From contig NZ_SOZD01000003.1 of NCBI RefSeq assembly GCF_004519335.1, forward strand, positions 372,001 through 436,000: DNA of 64,000 bases, in the 5' to 3' direction. The notes beneath the pieces were generated by a model, which was given only the letters and a program-made list of their open reading frames with translations, was not told the origin of the DNA and ran no database searches. Shown in pieces: positions 60,508 through 64,000 of this stretch. The stretch comes from Jiella endophytica. GTDB taxonomy: Bacteria > Pseudomonadota > Alphaproteobacteria > Rhizobiales > Rhizobiaceae. Numbering within the stretch: position 1 is the stretch's first letter; each line of letters begins with the position of its first letter. Made by a program: the position numbers and the translations under genes.

Positions 60508-60577
60508 GGATCGGATTGTCCGGTCACGCCAGCGGGTGCTAGGAACCTCGGATGGGCAGCGTGGGCGACGGGGCACG

Positions 60578-61279
60578 ATGAGCAACGAAAACGAGCCGTC
60601 TTCCGGGCGACGCCCGGGCGCGCGCGGAGCGCAGGTCTATCACGCGCTGGTCGAGCGGATCCGCAACGGCGAGTTCAAGCGCGGGGTGCGCATCCGCGAG
60701 GAGGAAGTCGCCGCGATGCTCGACGTCAGCCGCACTCCGGTGCGCGAGGCGTTCGCCCGGCTGCAGGCCCGCGGGCTTCTCGAAGCCTCGGCCGGCGGCC
60801 TGTCGATCGCCCAGCTCAACCGCCCCCAGGTGATCGAGCTCTATGCGATGCGCGCCAAACTCGAGGCGGCCGCGGCGGGCTTTGCCGCCGAGAACGCGTC
60901 GGCGACGGAGATCTTCGGGCTGCGGCACATGGCCGAGCTCTTCGAGGCCGAAAGCAGCGGCGAGGCGGCGACGCTCGCCCGCGCCAACCGGCTCTTCCAC
61001 GAAGCGATCTACGAGGCCGCGCACAACCGCTACCTTCTGAAGATGCTGGAGGATCTCAACGATTCCCTGGCGCTGCTGCCGGAGACGACATTCGCCCTGC
61101 CCGACCGCGCCCCCGAGGCTCGGGACGAACACCGCGCCATCGTCGAGGCGATCGTCGCGCGCCAGCCGGCCAAGGCCGAGGCCGCGGCCTCCGAGCACAT
61201 CCTGAAGGCGCTGTCGGCGCGGCTGAAGCTGCTGTTTTCGATGGACCCGCAGAAGACGGCCTTCTCGCACAACGTCTGA
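60578..61279 (+). CDS. GntR-family transcriptional regulator, FCD subfamily, divergent from tcuA
   Basis: A 233-residue regulator. The winged helix reads YHALVERIRNGEFKRGVRIREEEVAAMLDVSRTPVREAFARLQARG; the FCD domain has ELYAMRAKLE and histidines in ANRLFHEAIY, EHRAIVEAI and SEHILKAL. It is the likely controller of tcuAB; in Salmonella the equivalent role is played by a LysR protein (TcuR), so this is a different regulator class. ATG 60578 is used; the frame reaches 60503 without similarity. Confidence 0.9.
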   Translation: MSNENEPSSGRRPGARGAQVYHALVERIRNGEFKRGVRIREEEVAAMLDVSRTPVREAFARLQARGLLEASAGGLSIAQLNRPQVIELYAMRAKLEAAAAGFAAENASATEIFGLRHMAELFEAESSGEAATLARANRLFHEAIYEAAHNRYLLKMLEDLNDSLALLPETTFALPDRAPEARDEHRAIVEAIVARQPAKAEAAASEHILKALSARLKLLFSMDPQKTAFSHNV

Positions 61280-61708
61280 GCCCTTCGGCGGGCTCTCCAC
61301 CCGGCCGCCCGTCCGCTCTTCCCCATGTCCAAGCCCCTTGCGCCGTCATCGGCCGCGCCCCGAGAATGTGAGACCAGAGCGGCCGTCGGGGCCGCGGCTT
61401 CGCCGCGGATTTCGTCTTCGGAACGGGTTTGAGGGCGCGGCGGGACGCGAGTGGCTCGAAGCTCCGGCCGAGAAAGGCGATTCGCCGCACCCGTTCTTGA
61501 AACCAACCGGTCCTGCGCTCGGTTCGAACTCCTGGAAACGCCCGTCGGGCGGCCCGCTCATGCGGAGACGAAAGGCGAACGCGGGGATGCCGAGCGCATC
61601 TCGTTGCATCGCCCTTCTGCCGGCGGGTTGGTTCCAAGCGGCGAATTCCGGCCGGTCCGAAGCGGACCGGCGCAAGGATGCCGGCAACGCTGACGGTGCG
61701 ATCGATCG
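61280..61708. other. Intergenic region between gntR and the SDR gene, no gene seen
   Basis: In these 429 bases the open frames on both strands are compositionally biased and unlike any known protein. The only structure noted is a short GC hairpin, CCGCGGC/GCCGCGG at 61392-61408, which lacks a T tract. The SDR gene has no obvious ribosome site in front of it. Confidence 0.5.
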
Positions 61709-62437
61709 ATGGGACGATATCTGATCTTTGGTGGCAATGGCGGGATCGGCGAGGCGATCGCGCGGCGTCTTTCAAAAGCGGGGCACGATCTCGTCCTTGC
61801 GGGACGGAACGAGGAGGCCCTGGCCGGGCTCGCCGAGGAACTCGGCGCAGCCACCATTCTCTGCGACGTGATGGACGCGGATGCGATCGAGCGGGCGGGC
61901 GACGCGATGCCGCAGAGCCTCGACGGCTTCGTCTATGCCGTCGGGTCGATCAATCTGAAGCCCTTCGCCAAGGTCTCCGCCGACGACTATCTCGACGACT
62001 TCCGCCTGAACGCGCTCGGGGCGGCCCTGAGCTTCAAGGCGGCGACGCCGGCGCTTCTGGCGGCCGGGGATGGAGCCAGCGCGGTGTTCTTCTCGACGGT
62101 CGCCGTCGATCAGGGTTTTGCCGCCCACGCCTCCATCGCCATGGCCAAGGGCGCCGTCGTCGGCCTGACCCGAACCCTCGCCACCGAATATGCCGGCAAG
62201 ATCCGCGTCAACGCCATCGCGCCGTCGCTGGTAGACACGCCGCTCGGACAGACGGTGGCCGGAAACGAGCGGATGGCGAGCGCGATCGCCAGGATGCACG
62301 CGATCCCGCGGCTGGGGCGGCCGGACGACGTCGCCGCCATGGCGGAGCTGCTGCTCACCGAGGCCGGCTCGTGGATCACCGGCCAGGTGATCGGCGTCGA
62401 TGGCGGCCGCTCCTCGATCCGCGTCATGCGCAGCTAG
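61709..62437 (+). CDS. Short-chain dehydrogenase/reductase fold protein lacking the catalytic tyrosine
   Basis: A 242-residue classical-SDR fold. The dinucleotide motif is GGNGGIGEAIARRL (residues 8-21), the helix-4 region is NALGAALSF, and the serine strand is VFFSTVA. In the YxxxK motif the lysine is K147 but the tyrosine position is I143 (IAMAK). Without the tyrosine normal hydride-transfer acid catalysis is unlikely, so the protein may bind NAD(P) as a sensor or have altered chemistry. It ends 11 bases before the photolyase gene and is probably co-transcribed with it. Confidence 0.85.
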   Translation: MGRYLIFGGNGGIGEAIARRLSKAGHDLVLAGRNEEALAGLAEELGAATILCDVMDADAIERAGDAMPQSLDGFVYAVGSINLKPFAKVSADDYLDDFRLNALGAALSFKAATPALLAAGDGASAVFFSTVAVDQGFAAHASIAMAKGAVVGLTRTLATEYAGKIRVNAIAPSLVDTPLGQTVAGNERMASAIARMHAIPRLGRPDDVAAMAELLLTEAGSWITGQVIGVDGGRSSIRVMRS

Positions 62438-62448
62438 GCCGCGGCGCG

Positions 62449-63984
62449 ATGCCGACCCTGCGCTTCGTTCTCGGCGACCAGCTCAGCCGGGACCTCTCCT
62501 CTCTCCGCGACATGGAGGCCGGCGACGTCGTCCTGATGTGCGAGGTGGCGGACGAAACCCGCTACGTGCGCCATCACAAGCGCAAGATCGCCTTCCTCTT
62601 TTCCGCCATGCGCCACTTTGCCGACGACCTCCGCGATCGCGGCGTCACGGTCGATTACGTGACGCTCGACGATGCGGACAACACCGGCTCCTTCACCAGC
62701 GAGCTGAAGCGGGCGGTCGAAAAGCACGCGCCGGACGCCGTGGCCGTCACCGAACCGGGCGAATGGCGCGTCCGCCAGATGATGGACGACTGGCGCGAGG
62801 AACTCGGCGTCGCCGTCGAGATCCGTCCCGACGACCGGTTCCTCTGCAGCCACGAAAAATTCCGCGGCTGGGCCGAGGGGCTCAAGGAACTGCGGATGGA
62901 GTATTTCTATCGGGAGATGCGCAGGTCCACCGGCTATCTGATGGAGGGCGATCATCCGGCGGAAGGCAAGTGGAACTTCGACCATGCCAACCGCGAGCCG
63001 CTGAAGAAGGGCGTCGAGCCTCCCGAGCGGCCGACCTATGCCGTGGACGAGACGACCGAGGCAGTGCTGGGTCTCGTCGCCTCGCGCGTCGGCAATCATT
63101 TCGGCAGCCTCGACGATTTCGACTATCCGGTCTCGCGGCGCCAGGCGCTGCATTACCTCAACTGGTTCGTCGAAGAGGCGCTGCGGGATTTCGGCACCTA
63201 TCAGGATGCAATGCGCGAAGGCGCGCCGCTGCTCTTTCACTCCCATGTCTCGGCGCTGATCAATTGCGGGCTGATCGACCCGCGCGAAGCCTGCGAAAGG
63301 GCAGAGGCGGCCTGGCGGGATGGCAAGGCGCCGATCAACGCGGTCGAGGGGTTCATTCGCCAGATAATGGGCTGGCGCGAATTCATCCGCGGCGTCTACT
63401 GGCGGGAGATGCCCGGCTACGAGACGTCCAACAGGCTCGACGCCCAGCGCAGCCTGCCGGATTTCTTCTGGACCGGCGAGACCGACCTCAACTGCCTGCA
63501 TCACTGCATCGAGGAGGTGAAGGCCCGCGCCTACAACCATCACATCCAGCGTCTGATGGTGCTCGGCAATTTCTGCCTGCTCTGCGGCTTCGATCCGAAA
63601 GAGGTGCAGGAATGGTATCTCACCGTCTATCACGACGCCTATGAATGGGTGGAGATGCCCAACGTCGTCGGCATGATCCTTTATGCCGACGGCGGGCTCT
63701 TCGCCTCCAAGCCCTATGCGGCTTCCGCGAACTATATCGACAAGATGTCGGACTATTGCGGCGGCTGCCGCTATTCTCCGAAGGTGAAGACCGGCGAAGG
63801 GGCCTGCCCGTTCAATCTGCTCTACTGGGACTTCATCGTCCGCAACGAGAAGCGCCTGAAGGGCAATCCGCGGATGAACCGGACCTATGCGACCCTCGAC
63901 CGGATGGACGGCAGGAAGGTCCAGACGATCCGGAAGGAGGCGACGGCCTTTCTCGACGGTCTTTCGTCGACCGGCAATTATTGA
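62449..63984 (+). CDS. phrB: FeS-cluster bacterial cryptochrome/(6-4) photolyase (PhrB-like)
   Basis: A 511-residue member of the FeS-BCP/PhrB family, close in length to the Agrobacterium enzyme. Opening FVLGDQLS is diagnostic. The four FeS-cluster cysteines are C349, C437, C440 and C453 (YCGGC then GACPF, spacing C-x2-C-x12-C), within one residue of the positions in PhrB. The FAD-binding C-terminal region includes NHHIQRLMVLGNFCLLCGFDP and ASKPYAASANYIDKMSDY. The family repairs (6-4) photoproducts in blue light and uses a ribityllumazine antenna. ATG 62449 gives the conserved N-terminus. Stop TGA at the window end, so the gene is complete. Confidence 0.94.
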   Translation: MPTLRFVLGDQLSRDLSSLRDMEAGDVVLMCEVADETRYVRHHKRKIAFLFSAMRHFADDLRDRGVTVDYVTLDDADNTGSFTSELKRAVEKHAPDAVAVTEPGEWRVRQMMDDWREELGVAVEIRPDDRFLCSHEKFRGWAEGLKELRMEYFYREMRRSTGYLMEGDHPAEGKWNFDHANREPLKKGVEPPERPTYAVDETTEAVLGLVASRVGNHFGSLDDFDYPVSRRQALHYLNWFVEEALRDFGTYQDAMREGAPLLFHSHVSALINCGLIDPREACERAEAAWRDGKAPINAVEGFIRQIMGWREFIRGVYWREMPGYETSNRLDAQRSLPDFFWTGETDLNCLHHCIEEVKARAYNHHIQRLMVLGNFCLLCGFDPKEVQEWYLTVYHDAYEWVEMPNVVGMILYADGGLFASKPYAASANYIDKMSDYCGGCRYSPKVKTGEGACPFNLLYWDFIVRNEKRLKGNPRMNRTYATLDRMDGRKVQTIRKEATAFLDGLSSTGNY

Positions 63985-64000
63985 TGCCCAGTCGCCGCCC

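Larger units (their letters stand above)
60031..60577. other. Long intergenic region between tcuA and gntR
   Basis: No protein gene is convincing in these 547 bases: the overlapping open frames are biased, Arg/Ala-rich shadows. The stretch holds the two copies of the GTATACAGTCG repeat described separately, one near each end, about 325 bases apart. The length is unusual for this compact window, where most divergent pairs are 90-220 bases apart, so DNA looping between the two sites or a remnant of a lost gene are both possible. Confidence 0.6.

Noticed and set aside
61392-61408. Hairpin CCGCGGC/GCCGCGG as a rho-independent terminator for gntR
   Set aside because: Loop of three bases, no following T tract, and more than 110 bases past the stop; not distinctive in such GC-rich DNA.
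61678-63984. Continuous 768-residue frame that would fuse an upstream domain to the photolyase
   Set aside because: The part before ATG 62449 is an out-of-frame shadow of the SDR gene; FVLGDQLS marks the real photolyase start.
1-64000. CRISPR arrays, insertion sequences, integrase or phage genes, rRNA operons
   Set aside because: No regularly spaced repeats, transposase motifs, terminal repeats or rRNA signatures were found. The tRNA-Gln has no duplicated 3' end or integrase beside it.

Overview
The window reads as a chromosomal stretch of a high-GC alphaproteobacterium, most probably of the order Hyphomicrobiales (Rhizobiales). The basis is uniformly GC-rich third positions, an FeS-type bacterial photolyase of the Agrobacterium PhrB kind, a GT90/CAP10-type glycosyltransferase beside rlmJ, and the density of ABC and TTT solute-uptake operons, each with its own LysR, GntR or MarR regulator. 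The family cannot be fixed from the sequence alone. No rRNA, CRISPR array, insertion sequence or phage gene was seen; there is one tRNA (Gln, TTG). About 62 protein genes are called. Layout: 1-5.7 kb holds housekeeping-type genes: the 3' part of an ABC-F (Uup-like) gene, an Old Yellow Enzyme reductase, a GT90 protein, rlmJ, a secreted hypothetical, a GST and tRNA-Gln. From 5.9 to 57 kb the window is almost entirely catabolic and transport operons. (a) 5.9-15.6 kb, minus strand: nine genes with a class II aldolase/decarboxylase, a ThDP enzyme, an SsuABC/TauABC-type transporter with two permeases and two tandem binding proteins, an aldehyde dehydrogenase and a 4,5-dihydroxyphthalate decarboxylase-like protein; a LysR gene diverges from it. 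(b) 16.8-22.8 kb: a LysR gene diverging from a tctCAB tricarboxylate-type transporter followed by a second decarboxylase-like protein and a second class II aldolase, so the enzyme pair of (a) recurs with a different transporter. (c) 22.9-25.5 kb: a MarR gene diverging from a MobA-type aromatic monooxygenase, with promoter and nested palindromes between them. (d) 25.7-29 kb: a GntR gene and a polar amino-acid ABC transporter. (e) 29-39.3 kb: a class V PLP enzyme, a dihydropyrimidinase, and a Dpp/Opp-type importer whose genes are interrupted by two phosphodiesterase genes. (f) 39.4-48.1 kb: a ten-gene operon of two ureohydrolases, a polar amino-acid ABC transporter and four tandem DUF1989 (urea-carboxylase-associated / carboxyguanidine-deiminase family) paralogues, controlled by a divergent LysR. 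(g) 48.2-57.2 kb: a Liv-type transporter split between two divergent transcripts, each carrying an aldo/keto reductase, one of them fused to a RidA domain. From 57.5 kb: tcuAB (tricarballylate oxidation) with a divergent GntR, then an SDR lacking the catalytic tyrosine and an FeS-cluster photolyase. Together the region looks like a scavenging hub for aromatic acids, carboxylates and nitrogen-rich (guanidino/amide) compounds. The best candidate for an undescribed system is (f): four DUF1989 proteins, one with all its conserved cysteines lost, with two ureohydrolases but no carboxylase. Next are the AKR-RidA fusion in (g) and the duplicated decarboxylase pair in (a) and (b). All functions are read from motifs and gene order; no database search was run.
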